A stretch of DNA of 64,000 nt from Psychrobacter sp. UBA3483 (GCF_002377905.1 NZ_DFQS01000033.1:1-64000), one strand, 5' to 3'; positions 35,976-45,186 are shown, counted from the first letter of the stretch. Made by a program: numbers and translations. Notes: generated by a model not told the origin, from the letters alone.

Positions 35976-38882
35976 ATGGCACATGACCATATTGCAATAC
36001 GCGGCGCACGTACGCACAATCTAAAAAACATCGATTTAGACATTCCACGCGATAAATTCGTGGTGATTACTGGTTTATCAGGTTCTGGTAAGTCGTCCTT
36101 GGCGTTTGATACGCTTTATGCCGAAGGCCAACGCCGTTATGTCGAGAGCTTGTCGGCGTATGCGCGTCAGTTCCTCTCACAGATGGAAAAGCCAGAAGTT
36201 GATAGTATCGAAGGCTTGTCGCCAGCCATTGCTATCGAGCAAAAATCCACCAACCATAACCCGCGCTCGACCGTTGGAACGATTACCGAGATTTATGATT
36301 ACTTGCGCCTGCTTTATGCGCGTATCGGTACGCCCTTTTGCCCTGAGCATGGCGAGCCAATGGTCGCGCAGTCGGTGACTGAAATGGTCGATCAAGTCAT
36401 GGCGCTGCCAGAAGATACCAAGATCATGATACTTGCGCCGGTGATTCGTGAGCGTAAAGGCGAGCATACAGTGCTACTTGAGCAATTAATTGGGCAAGGT
36501 TTTGTCCGCGTACGCGTCGACGGTGATGTTTATGATACCGATGAGCTACCAACGCTCGATAAAAAGAAAAAGCATACCATCGAAGTGGTCGTTGACCGCT
36601 TTAAAGTCCGTGATGATTTGGGTAACCGCGTTGCTGAAAGTTTAGAGACCGCCCTACGCTTAGGTCAAGGTCTAGTCACGCTGCACTTTATGGATGGCAA
36701 TCCAAAAGAAGGCGGTGACGAAAATCAAGTCATGTCAGCCAAGCATTCTTGCCCTGTTTGTGATCGCGCGGTTTCTGAGCTTGAGCCGCGGATGTTTAGT
36801 TTTAATAACCCTTATGGTGCTTGCCCAAGTTGTGACGGTCTCGGTAAACGTCAGTATTTCTCTGCAGAAAAGCTGATTACCCATCATGAAAAATCGCTCA
36901 ATCAAGGGGCGATTAATGGCTGGGATAAGCGGCACGCCTATTACTTTGGTTTGCTATCGACCGTTTGTCATCATTTTAAAATCGACATGGATACGCCATG
37001 GCAAGACCTGCCAAAAGCGCAGCAAGATATCATCATGCATGGCTCGGGTAAAGAGAAACTGACCTTTAATTTTACTGATGAGCGCGGACGTAAAACCAAT
37101 AAAACTGTGCCGTTTGAAGGCGTGCTGCCTTACTTGGAACGCCGCTATGCCAAAACGCAGAGCAATCTTGTACGTGACGAGTTGGCAAAATACTTGGCGG
37201 ATACCACGTGTAACGTCTGTGATGGCGCGCGCCTGAATGAGATATCACGCAATGTCCGCGTAGACGACCAAACCATCGCAGAAATTGTTAAGCTGTCTAT
37301 CGGTGATGCGGCTGACTATTATAAAACACTAAAGATTGGCGGTCATAAAGGTGAAGTTGCAGAAAAAATCTTTAAAGAGATTAATGAACGTCTTAACTTC
37401 CTTGTCAGTGTCGGGCTTGATTATTTGACCCTTGCCCGCTCTGCTGAAACGCTATCAGGCGGTGAAGCGCAGCGTATTCGTCTTGCCAGCCAAATCGGTG
37501 CGGGGCTGATGGGCGTCATGTATGTCCTCGATGAGCCATCAATCGGCCTGCATCAACGCGATAATGATCGCTTGCTTAAAACCCTCACGCGTTTACGCGA
37601 TTTGGGCAATACGGTACTGGTCGTCGAGCACGATGAAGATGCCATTCGCCAAGCCGATCACGTGATTGATATCGGTGTCGGCGCGGGCGTTCATGGCGGT
37701 CATATCATTGCGCAAGGGTCGGTTGATGACATTATGGCAACCAAGGGCTCGCTCACAGGGCAGTATATGTCCGGTGAGAAACGAATCGAGATTCCAAGTA
37801 TTCGTCATAAAGCCAAAACCATTGAAGTTGAAGCAAAAGGTAAAGCCGAACCTAAACAAGTACCGATGTCGATTGAGCTAAAAGGCGCAACAGGCAACAA
37901 CTTAAAAAATGTCGATTTGAGCTTGCCGATTGGCATTATGACTTGTATTACAGGGGTTTCTGGTTCTGGTAAATCGACCTTGATTAACCGCACCTTAATG
38001 CCTATCGCTGCCACCCAGTTAAATAATGCTTCAACGCTTATCGCTGATAAGCATGATAGTATTAGCGGTCTTGAGCATTTGGATAAAATGGTCGATATCG
38101 ATCAAAGTCCGATTGGCCGGACGCCGCGCTCAAACCCTGCGACCTATACCGGTGTCTTTACGCCAGTGCGTGAGATGTTTGCGCAAACCCAAGAAGCGCG
38201 CGCGCGTGGTTATAAAGCCGGCCGCTTTAGCTTTAACGTCAAAGGCGGACGCTGTGAGATGTGTCAAGGCGATGGCCTTATCAAAGTTGAGATGCATTTC
38301 TTACCGGATATGTATGTGCCGTGCGATACTTGTCATGGCAAACGCTATAACCGCGAGACACTAGAGATTCACTATAAAGGTAAAAACATCGCTGATGTGC
38401 TTGACATGACGGTTGAGGATGCAACTGAATTCTTCTCAGCGATTCCAGCGATTCATCGTCGCCTGCAAGCGCTGATGGATGTTGGTCTGAGCTATATCCG
38501 TTTGGGTCAATCAGCGCCAACGCTATCAGGCGGTGAAGCGCAGCGCGTCAAACTGGCGCGTGAGCTTGCCAAACGTGATACCGGACAGACACTGTATATC
38601 TTGGATGAGCCAACCACTGGTCTGCACTTCCATGATATCGATAAGCTGCTGCATATCCTCCACACCTTACGCGATAAAGGCAATACTATCGTGGTCATCG
38701 AGCATAATCTCGACGTCATCAAAACGGCGGATTGGGTGATTGACCTTGGCCCTGAAGGTGGTAAAGGTGGCGGCATGATTATCGCTGAAGGCACGCCTGA
38801 AGAAGTAGCGGAAGTGAAAGGCTCGTATACTGGTGAGTTCTTAAAACCGATGCTTAAGCAAAAGATGAAAGAAGTGAGTTAA
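35976..38882 (+). CDS. uvrA: Excinuclease ABC subunit A
   Basis: A 968 aa damage-recognition ATPase of nucleotide excision repair. It contains two ABC modules: Walker A GLSGSGKSS near residue 32 and GVSGSGKST near residue 660; signature LSGGEAQR occurs twice. Zinc fingers are complete (CPVCDRAV...CPSCDGLG and CEMCQGDG...CDTCHGKR). It forms the UvrA2-UvrB complex that scans DNA. The ATG at 35976 has AGGAAAC upstream. Length is slightly above E. coli UvrA (940 aa). Confidence 0.98.
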   Translation: MAHDHIAIRGARTHNLKNIDLDIPRDKFVVITGLSGSGKSSLAFDTLYAEGQRRYVESLSAYARQFLSQMEKPEVDSIEGLSPAIAIEQKSTNHNPRSTVGTITEIYDYLRLLYARIGTPFCPEHGEPMVAQSVTEMVDQVMALPEDTKIMILAPVIRERKGEHTVLLEQLIGQGFVRVRVDGDVYDTDELPTLDKKKKHTIEVVVDRFKVRDDLGNRVAESLETALRLGQGLVTLHFMDGNPKEGGDENQVMSAKHSCPVCDRAVSELEPRMFSFNNPYGACPSCDGLGKRQYFSAEKLITHHEKSLNQGAINGWDKRHAYYFGLLSTVCHHFKIDMDTPWQDLPKAQQDIIMHGSGKEKLTFNFTDERGRKTNKTVPFEGVLPYLERRYAKTQSNLVRDELAKYLADTTCNVCDGARLNEISRNVRVDDQTIAEIVKLSIGDAADYYKTLKIGGHKGEVAEKIFKEINERLNFLVSVGLDYLTLARSAETLSGGEAQRIRLASQIGAGLMGVMYVLDEPSIGLHQRDNDRLLKTLTRLRDLGNTVLVVEHDEDAIRQADHVIDIGVGAGVHGGHIIAQGSVDDIMATKGSLTGQYMSGEKRIEIPSIRHKAKTIEVEAKGKAEPKQVPMSIELKGATGNNLKNVDLSLPIGIMTCITGVSGSGKSTLINRTLMPIAATQLNNASTLIADKHDSISGLEHLDKMVDIDQSPIGRTPRSNPATYTGVFTPVREMFAQTQEARARGYKAGRFSFNVKGGRCEMCQGDGLIKVEMHFLPDMYVPCDTCHGKRYNRETLEIHYKGKNIADVLDMTVEDATEFFSAIPAIHRRLQALMDVGLSYIRLGQSAPTLSGGEAQRVKLARELAKRDTGQTLYILDEPTTGLHFHDIDKLLHILHTLRDKGNTIVVIEHNLDVIKTADWVIDLGPEGGKGGGMIIAEGTPEEVAEVKGSYTGEFLKPMLKQKMKEVS

Positions 38883-38908
38883 TAGAAGTTAGGTAACTAT
38901 TGATGAAT

Positions 38909-38944
38909 AAAAAAAGGTTATTCTTATAAGAATAGCCTTTTTTT
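38909..38944 (+). terminator. Intrinsic terminator of uvrA
   Basis: GGTTATTC and GAATAGCC pair across a six-base loop with one G-U pair, flanked by an A-run and seven T. It lies about 30 bases after the uvrA stop codon. Confidence 0.85.
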
Positions 38945-39013
38945 AGATTTGGTTTGTGACCTTAAAATAAATAGTGCTTTGAACGGTACACCATATCGCT
39001 CAGTATTCAAGCT

Positions 39014-39526
39014 TTATAATCTATCAAGATAAGTCCATGTTGAATAATCAAAAACTTTCATCTTATCTAATAAATCTTTCAACCATTCTGTTAATGACTC
39101 AAAAACAACACGAGTCTCATCACCTTCATGGTCTTGATGTATTATCTGACCAAAGTTATCCTTTGATATATCGATGCAAGTAGAGTTACCAGTACCATCA
39201 TCAGTAAACGGTACCCAACTTTTCTTCCATACTTCATCGTTAATATCTCCGTCTTCTAGCTGACTACTTAGCTCCTCATACCAATCCATTATTTCTAATA
39301 TTGGCATAAGTAGCTCGTGCGTTTCAACATGGAAAGGAATATAGGGGGAGCTAATTTGACCATTATGCCATTTATAGAGTATTTTGAACTCATCAGGTAG
39401 TTTAGATTCTACAAAATTTTCCATACTTTCAAACTCAGAATCTGTCGCTGGTGGATAGAAAGTATTTTTAAATTTTGGGATTTTTTCTTCTAGAAGAGCA
39501 TCTATTTCTTTAATTACTTGTTCCAT
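39014..39526 (-). CDS. SMI1/KNR4 (SUKH) family protein
   Basis: A 170 aa protein with the SMI1/KNR4 pattern: an N-terminal helix, the E-x-x-x-x-F-V-E-S-K-L-P-D-E-F-K segment (residues 34-47), LYKWHNGQ, and the central STCIDISKDNFGQIIHQDHEG strand-turn. In bacteria this fold is commonly an immunity protein against polymorphic or contact-dependent toxins, though some are housekeeping. No toxin gene is adjacent, so it is an orphan. It lies in a patch that also holds the DUF503 duplication, suggesting acquired DNA. Function here is inferred from fold only. Confidence 0.78.
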   Translation of the reverse strand: MEQVIKEIDALLEEKIPKFKNTFYPPATDSEFESMENFVESKLPDEFKILYKWHNGQISSPYIPFHVETHELLMPILEIMDWYEELSSQLEDGDINDEVWKKSWVPFTDDGTGNSTCIDISKDNFGQIIHQDHEGDETRVVFESLTEWLKDLLDKMKVFDYSTWTYLDRL

Positions 39527-39628
39527 AATTTATATCTCTTGGTTATTTTAAAATTTAAAATTACTTATTCTAGGTCAGCCAAGATATCTAAAATCCAACA
39601 CGTTCAGATTAGTTCTCACACATCGACA

Positions 39629-39700
39629 CCAACCTACATTATCTTAATTATAGTTAACTTTCGATTCACTGTAGGTTGGGCAGAGCTTGCGACCCCCAAC
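39629..39700. repeat. REP-like inverted repeats between two accessory genes
   Basis: CCAACCTACA at 39629-39638 is the exact complement of TGTAGGTTGG at 39670-39679. The second arm runs on into a smaller hairpin, GTTGGG at 39675-39680 with CCCAAC at 39695-39700. The GTAGGTTGGG core resembles dispersed intergenic repeats seen in many gammaproteobacteria. I saw no second copy in this window. Confidence 0.5.
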
Positions 39701-39786
39701 ATTATAACGTAAGATAAATGATCAATTATAACTTATAGAGCGATATAAAATATCGCAGACGCTATTAGCAAGTCGTGAGCTAAATT

Positions 39787-40239
39787 TTAATCGTTTTTTG
39801 TTTTTGTTTTTGTTTTTGTTTTTAAATAGGTACATTCCTTGAGTCCGATTAATGAATTGCCTAATAACATAGCAACGTGACTACCTATCCACAGCCAATA
39901 CCCTGCAACATACCTTGTAATTATACTCCTATGTCCTGCCTCATTAATAACTACCTTATCAAACATTAAGAATGACACTGCAATTAAAGTAGATAATAAG
40001 CTCAATAAAAAAGACGCTTTACGGTGCTTAATAAATAACCATGCTGAAATTAATAACGGATTAGCAAACCAAGCAAGCGTCTCATTACCCCCAATAAACA
40101 TTCCAAATATGCCAAAAATAAAAGCCATCATTGAATGCATACAACCTTCGGCAGTACAGTATGCTTCTTGATTTAACGCCAAAAGCATCAAACCAATAGA
40201 TACACCGAGCGTTATTTTTACTAAAGTACTAACTTTCAT
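39787..40239 (-). CDS. Small integral membrane protein, unknown function
   Basis: A 150 aa protein with four hydrophobic segments: residues about 5-22, 35-55, 60-85 and 110-132. The first could be a signal anchor. The tail is KTKTKTKTKND, a direct product of a hexanucleotide repeat, and is not needed for any fold I can identify. No family is recognised. It stands alone between the REP-like repeat and the DUF503 fragment. Confidence 0.55.
   Translation of the reverse strand: MKVSTLVKITLGVSIGLMLLALNQEAYCTAEGCMHSMMAFIFGIFGMFIGGNETLAWFANPLLISAWLFIKHRKASFLLSLLSTLIAVSFLMFDKVVINEAGHRSIITRYVAGYWLWIGSHVAMLLGNSLIGLKECTYLKTKTKTKTKND
39793..39823. repeat. Hexanucleotide tandem repeat encoding Lys-Thr dipeptides
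   Basis: GTTTTT repeats about five times at the 3' end of the membrane protein gene. Because the unit is six bases, copy-number change keeps frame and only lengthens the Lys-Thr tail. Confidence 0.8.
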
Positions 40240-40315
40240 TAACTATCCCAAGAACAATTAGCTCATAAATTAATAAAAATTGCGACACTCGAAAATACAA
40301 TAAGGTCGCGTTGTT

Positions 40316-40503
40316 TAAACAAACTCCCTCTCAACATTCATCACCCGCGCATCTACCGTCCGTTCTATTTTTTCCTCGATTTGGCTGCATTGCGACTCGA
40401 CCTCACGTTTAGAGAGCCCAACAATGACAAACGTCCATTCGCTGGCGTCATGCCGATCACGCTCGCCACTCTCGCAAACCGCGACACTTGGCGTATTGCC
40501 AAA
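40316..40503 (-). pseudogene. Truncated duplicate of the DUF503 gene
   Basis: These 188 bases match 41833-42020 with about eleven differences by eye. They encode the last about 62 residues of the DUF503 protein and keep the frame and a stop (TAA at 40315-40317), but the N-terminal 30 codons are gone and no start codon lies in frame nearby. The two copies are in the same orientation and flank the M48 peptidase gene. Confidence 0.85.
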
Positions 40504-40645
40504 TGAGTACAGCTTGCCACACCTAGCCCTTAAGACATAAGATAACCATCAAATCAGCCACTTGTACATATCCTTTTGCAAAAAAAAGATAAGTCGTTTG
40601 ACTTACCTTTTGTGGTAACATTTACTTTTTTGAATACTTACTGAG

Positions 40646-41503
40646 TTATTTACGTTTAATAGTTCTAGTAGTAGTGGCGTTAGTAGTTACTCCAGTAGTT
40701 GCCTTAGCAGGTGCTTTAGCCGCCGCTTGATAGACTGGCATAACTTCAGGTAACAGGGCCTGAATTTTAGCGATACGCTGCCCAGAGTTTGGATGCGTAG
40801 ACATCAAAGTAACTATCGCATTGCTACGACCATTGGCGGCCTCCATTTTTTGCCATACTGCAATTGCAGCTTCTGGATTGTAGCCTGCCTGTGCCATCAA
40901 ACGTAAACCACCAGCATCGGCTTGTGATTCTTGACTACGAGAAAACGGCTTATCAAGGCCGTAGTCACTAATTAAACTCATTGCCTCAGCATTTAGTCCT
41001 GTTTTTTCCTGTATCGCAGCACCACCTAATTGAAGCGCTAAGCCGGTCAGAATTTTTTGCCCAGCATCTTTTTTACTGTGCTCAGATAATGCATGGGTCA
41101 TTTCGTGTCCCATGATCGCAGCAATCTCTGCATCTGTTAACTTCAACTTTTCTACAATACCGGTGTAAAAAGCCATTTTACCGCCAGGCATTGCCCAAGC
41201 GTTTAATTCAGGTGAACGTATAACTGTAACTTGCCAGTCAAAAGGAACACCTGTTGTATTAGCACGAACGGCATAAGGCTTCATACGATTGAAGACATTT
41301 TTAACTCGAATAGCAGTGGCAGAAGTATTATCTACTGCGCCTTGACCATTGGCTTTAGAAACCACTTGAGAGTAACTTTTAGCCGCATTAGTATTTAACG
41401 TAGCAGTATCGTACCCTGCCATATCAGCTACAGTGGTACAACCTACTAAAGTTGTAATAGTAGTCAAAACTAAAGCACTTTTTATTTTATTAACAGTTTT
41501 CAT
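40646..41503 (-). CDS. M48-family metallopeptidase lipoprotein
   Basis: A 285 aa zinc peptidase. Starting at ATG 41503 (AGGA seven bases upstream; a longer frame to 41557 lacks this), it has a lipoprotein signal ending TTLVGC, zinc motif HEMTH in IMGHEMTHALSEHSKKD and the third ligand region SQESQADAGGLRLMAQAGYN. It resembles periplasmic outer-membrane quality-control peptidases such as LoiP, BepA and YcaL but lacks tetratricopeptide repeats. The C-terminal about 25 residues are Ala/Thr-rich. It lies between the two DUF503 copies, which may mark how it arrived. Confidence 0.87.
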   Translation of the reverse strand: MKTVNKIKSALVLTTITTLVGCTTVADMAGYDTATLNTNAAKSYSQVVSKANGQGAVDNTSATAIRVKNVFNRMKPYAVRANTTGVPFDWQVTVIRSPELNAWAMPGGKMAFYTGIVEKLKLTDAEIAAIMGHEMTHALSEHSKKDAGQKILTGLALQLGGAAIQEKTGLNAEAMSLISDYGLDKPFSRSQESQADAGGLRLMAQAGYNPEAAIAVWQKMEAANGRSNAIVTLMSTHPNSGQRIAKIQALLPEVMPVYQAAAKAPAKATTGVTTNATTTRTIKRK

Positions 41504-41831
41504 TAAACGTCCTAATTGGAAAATACAGGCAAATGAAATAACTAAATTAAAGTCCATAAAGTGCGCAAGTTGAGGAATTCATTATCTATCCTCATATCTT
41601 GTACGACCTTAATTAATAGCAATATATAACTATGCATGTAACTGAGCTGTAAGTAATGTTTCTAAATTAATGAAAGAGATTATCATATCAAAGAACAAAT
41701 GTCTATCAGTGAGTTAAACTATAGTTAGTTTTTCGAAAGTCGTAATCTCTACTTAAGCTATATTCGAAGCATCCAACTGTATTCTTTTAATCATGGCAAC
41801 TGCTTAGTTAGACTGTTGAGATAAGTTTTAC

Positions 41832-42113
41832 CTAAACAAACTCCCTCTCAACATTCATCATCCGCGCATCTACCGTCCGCTCTATTTTTTCCTCGATTTG
41901 GCTGCATTGCGACTCCACCTCACGTTTAGACAGCCCAACGATCACAAACGTCCATTCGCTGGCGTCATGCCGATCACGCTCACCACTCTCACAGACCGCG
42001 ACGCTTGGGGTATTGCCAAAGCGTGCGTGCAAGCCGCCCATCCGTTGGCGTTTTTCTTTGAGTGAGCTACAGCCAGGTAGTGCGAAAGTCAGAGTTAAGA
42101 TAACGATATGCAT
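41832..42113 (-). CDS. DUF503 (YlxP-like) family protein
   Basis: A 93 aa protein with the DUF503 pattern: LTFALPGCSSLKEKRQRM, then VAVCESGERDRHDASEWTF and a C-terminal helix. YlxP-like proteins are widespread small proteins, often near ribosome maturation genes in Gram-positive bacteria; their function is not settled. This is the intact copy of the duplicated gene. The start ATG at 42113 gives the typical N-terminus MHIVILTL. It is divergent from gor with 144 bases between them. Confidence 0.78.
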   Translation of the reverse strand: MHIVILTLTFALPGCSSLKEKRQRMGGLHARFGNTPSVAVCESGERDRHDASEWTFVIVGLSKREVESQCSQIEEKIERTVDARMMNVEREFV

Positions 42114-42257
42114 GAGTTTTCCTTATTAAAACCAGTCACACTTCATGGTATCATCAAGCATACTTTTTGTAGGGTAAAAAGGCTAATATTTACCCTTCTT
42201 CCTATAAATGCCAATTTCACAACCTTGCTAATAAAAACCAAATTAAGAGACTTATCC

Positions 42258-43613
42258 ATGACCAAACATTATGATTATATTTCCATTGGCGGCGGTAGCG
42301 GCGGCATTGCTTCAATCAACCGCGCAGCGAGCTATGGCAAAAAATGCGCCATTATAGAAGCCAACCAATTGGGTGGCACCTGCGTCAACTTAGGCTGCGT
42401 ACCCAAAAAGGTCATGTGGTACGGCGCGCAAGTGGCCGAAGCCATCGAAAAATATGCGCCTGATTATGGCTTTGACGTCGAGGTCAAGGGTTTTGACTTT
42501 CAAAAACTGGTCAATAGCCGCCAACAATATATCGAAAATATTCATCGCTCTTATGATAATAATCTGGCAAAAAATGGCGTTGAAGTGATAAAAGGCTTTG
42601 CCACATTTGTTGATACTAACACCGTCGAGGTCAATGGCGAGCTGATTACCGCCGACCATATCTTAATCGCGACAGGCGGTCATCCGATTCTCCCTGACAT
42701 CAAAGGCGCAGAATATGGCATCGATTCTGATGGCTTTTTTGCGTTAAATGAAATGCCAAAACGGGTCGCTATCGTTGGCGCTGGCTATATCGCTGTCGAA
42801 ATCGCAGGCGTGCTCAATAGCCTCGGTGCTGAGGTGCATCAGTATGTGCGTCAACATTCGCCGCTGCGCTCATTTGACCACACCATCGTTGAAACCTTGC
42901 TGATAGAGATGGAGCAAGACGGTATTCAGCTGCATACCAATACCACACTCACTGAGATTCATAAAAATGAGGATGGTAGCCTGACGTTATGTACTGAAGA
43001 TGGTAGCCTTGATACGGTAGATTGCTTAATTTGGGCGATTGGTCGCGCGCCCTCAACCGACAATATCAACTTGCAGGTAACCGGCGTTGAAACGACTGAA
43101 TTTGGCAAAATTAAAGTCGATAAATTTCAAAACACCAATGTCAAAGGCATTTACGCGGTGGGCGATATTATCGAAAACAGCATTGATTTGACGCCAGTGG
43201 CTATCGCTGCCGGTCGCAGGCTTTCAGAGCGCTTATTTAACGATAAAACCAATGAGCATCTCAATTATGATTTGATACCGACGGTCATCTTTACCCATCC
43301 TGCTATCGGCACGATTGGCTTGTCTGAAATCGACGCCGTTGAGCAGCATGGCAAAGAAAATATCAAATGCTATAAATCGACCTTTACTTCTATGTATAGT
43401 GCGGTGACCCAGCACCGTCAAAAGTGCGTGATGAAACTGGTGTGCTTGGGTGAAGAAGAAAGAGTGATTGGCTTACACGGCATTGGCTACGGCGTCGATG
43501 AGATGATTCAGGGCTTTGCAGTGGCGATAAAAATGGGCGCGACGAAAGCTGACTTTGATAACACGGTTGCCATTCATCCGACAGGTTCAGAAGAATTTGT
43601 GACCATGCGCTAG
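42258..43613 (+). CDS. gor: Glutathione-disulfide reductase
   Basis: A 451 aa FAD disulfide reductase. The FAD motif GGGSGG is at residues 11-16, the redox-active cysteines are Cys42 and Cys47 in GGTCVNLGCVPKK, the NADP-binding motif is in VAIVGAGYIAVEIAGVLNS, and the catalytic tail HPTGSEEF is present. The numbering matches E. coli Gor exactly. It reduces oxidised glutathione with NADPH. An upstream-extended frame to 42108 exists but the conserved N-terminus begins at ATG 42258. Confidence 0.95.
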   Translation: MTKHYDYISIGGGSGGIASINRAASYGKKCAIIEANQLGGTCVNLGCVPKKVMWYGAQVAEAIEKYAPDYGFDVEVKGFDFQKLVNSRQQYIENIHRSYDNNLAKNGVEVIKGFATFVDTNTVEVNGELITADHILIATGGHPILPDIKGAEYGIDSDGFFALNEMPKRVAIVGAGYIAVEIAGVLNSLGAEVHQYVRQHSPLRSFDHTIVETLLIEMEQDGIQLHTNTTLTEIHKNEDGSLTLCTEDGSLDTVDCLIWAIGRAPSTDNINLQVTGVETTEFGKIKVDKFQNTNVKGIYAVGDIIENSIDLTPVAIAAGRRLSERLFNDKTNEHLNYDLIPTVIFTHPAIGTIGLSEIDAVEQHGKENIKCYKSTFTSMYSAVTQHRQKCVMKLVCLGEEERVIGLHGIGYGVDEMIQGFAVAIKMGATKADFDNTVAIHPTGSEEFVTMR

Positions 43614-43640
43614 TTTTTACAAACTGGGCTAAATTCATAA

Positions 43641-43670
43641 AAGGCTACCTTTAACGAGGTAGCTTTTTTA
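43641..43670 (+). terminator. Intrinsic terminator of gor
   Basis: AAGGCTACCT pairs with AGGTAGCTTT across a short loop and six T follow. It begins about 28 bases after the gor stop codon. Confidence 0.8.
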
Positions 43671-43727
43671 TTAGACGTCATTAAGGCGTTTTTCGTTTTC
43701 CATATAAATCTTCATTTATCAAGGCGG

Positions 43728-44105
43728 TTAATTATCCAGCGTCCATTCTCCATTGACTTGATAAACGTTAAATATGGTTTTATTAGTTCGGCTATTTCCC
43801 GCAATCGTCTGAGTGATCTCAGCAGTACAGCGATAAGTATGCTCACCTTTGACGCGGTTACAGTTGATATTCTCGACACTCTCAAGTATTGGCATCATGT
43901 GCTCCATTAGATTGCTTATATCTTGTGCCATCTTATTGTTCTTATCACTGCTCGCATTCGCTTTGGCAGCCTGCATTATCTTGATACCTTCTTCATATTG
44001 CGCTGCAATCAAGCGCGCAACCGTACTGTCAGGAGGCGCTTTAGAATAGCTGACAAAAAATAGTGTAAAGACGATGATTAACGCCAATTTTTTAAAATCT
44101 TCCAC
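43728..44105 (-). CDS. Exported or membrane-anchored protein, unknown function
   Basis: A 125 aa protein with an N-terminal hydrophobic segment (LALIIVFTLFFVSYS) that acts as signal or anchor. The rest is soluble: a helical part (ARLIAAQYEEGIKIMQAAKA) and a beta-like C-terminal part with two cysteines (NCNRV, YRCTAEI) that could form a disulfide in the periplasm. The final FNVYQVNGEWTLDN recalls small periplasmic NTF2-like proteins such as DUF4878, but this is only a visual impression. It is convergent with gor. Confidence 0.6.
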   Translation of the reverse strand: MEDFKKLALIIVFTLFFVSYSKAPPDSTVARLIAAQYEEGIKIMQAAKANASSDKNNKMAQDISNLMEHMMPILESVENINCNRVKGEHTYRCTAEITQTIAGNSRTNKTIFNVYQVNGEWTLDN

Positions 44106-44212
44106 CTTGACCTCCTGTTATGCTGATAGCGTTTTTCAAACGTAAGAGGCAGATAATTCAGACAGCACAATCACGATACTGCTATGATGCGTTTAATAAT
44201 CACCGTTGCGAG

Positions 44213-44425
44213 ATGCTTGTGTGGCAGATGTATTTTTCTATATTACCGATTGGTCTTGGTATCATGACCTTGGTCGCAAGCCTAATCGGCTTGTTTGCTT
44301 ATTTGATGTCCAATGATAATGCCACGCGCTTGCTGGGTTTTAACTGGTTTAAGCGTTTGATTATCGTGGCATTTCTCCTATTGAGTGTCGGTTTATTTAT
44401 GACCTTTGGCAGCTTTTGGGGTTAG
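44213..44425 (+). CDS. Small membrane protein, two to three helices
   Basis: A 70 aa protein with hydrophobic segments at about residues 6-32 and 47-66 separated by a short polar loop (SNDNATRLLGFNWFKR). The frame extends upstream to 44120, but the extra segment (KRKRQIIQTAQSRYCYD) is unlike the rest, and ATG at 44213 gives a normal membrane protein N-terminus; the ribosome site is weak in either case. No family recognised. Confidence 0.5.
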   Translation: MLVWQMYFSILPIGLGIMTLVASLIGLFAYLMSNDNATRLLGFNWFKRLIIVAFLLLSVGLFMTFGSFWG

Positions 44426-44505
44426 TGGCTTTTACGTTAGTTGCTCTGGGGTTCATTGCTTTGAGGTGAATAGCTTTAGATTTAGTAAAACTGATTGACT
44501 TATAA

Positions 44506-45144
44506 TTAGCTTACGAGTTTTTCTAATTCTAATAACTCTAAATCTTGGCGCTTAGGTTCGCCATTATTGCCATCGACGGGAAACGGCATGCTATTGCCAT
44601 TTAACTGATAACCGCGGCGCTGATAATACGCCAAGAGCTCTGGTCGATGACTTAGAATAGACATCGTTAAACGCGCAGGGTTTTGAGCAGAAGCTTGGAT
44701 ATTTGATTGTAAATGCCGCTGCGCAAACGTCTCTGCCGCCTGCAGTATCTGATGACCGACGCCAAGCCCTTGTAGCTCAGGCAAGACGGCAAACATACCG
44801 ATATACGCTTTTTGATTACCAGCACGCTGATTTGTAGTAACTTCGTCTTTTATATCGACCGCGATACAGCCTAATAGCTCACCTGTTTCTTTTCCGTCAC
44901 GCTCACCTGTCGTGGTTTTTGGATAAATAAAAACGTAATGCTTGGGGTCATTAATGACAGCCAATAGCTCGTCCTTGGTGGTGCGAATACCGCCGACCAA
45001 ATCTGCTTCATTGGTCCAGCCTGCCGCTTGCCGATAACAGCGATTGAGCAATTGCTCGAGCGCGTCGATATCACTTACTTCAGCTTGACGTAAAAATACG
45101 GTTGTTTTGTTTAAGGCTTCTTTAGTAATGTGGTCTTTATTCAT
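44506..45144 (-). CDS. GNAT-family N-acetyltransferase
   Basis: A 212 aa protein with the GNAT layout: helix alpha-1 (DIDALEQLLNRCYR), the central strand and acetyl-CoA loop AVLPELQGLGVGHQIL (Q-G-x-G-x-G form), and the terminal PELLAYYQRRGYQ motif with a probable catalytic tyrosine. It transfers an acetyl group from acetyl-CoA to an unknown amine. It is about 40 residues longer than a minimal GNAT domain because of a loop rich in Lys, Glu and Thr (PKTTTGERDGKETG). Possibly in one transcript with nothing else: a terminator separates it from the Rieske/FAD gene. Confidence 0.82.
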   Translation of the reverse strand: MNKDHITKEALNKTTVFLRQAEVSDIDALEQLLNRCYRQAAGWTNEADLVGGIRTTKDELLAVINDPKHYVFIYPKTTTGERDGKETGELLGCIAVDIKDEVTTNQRAGNQKAYIGMFAVLPELQGLGVGHQILQAAETFAQRHLQSNIQASAQNPARLTMSILSHRPELLAYYQRRGYQLNGNSMPFPVDGNNGEPKRQDLELLELEKLVS

Positions 45145-45186
45145 AGCATCGGTTTTCCTTTTCCGTTCATAGCTTATAAGTCATAT

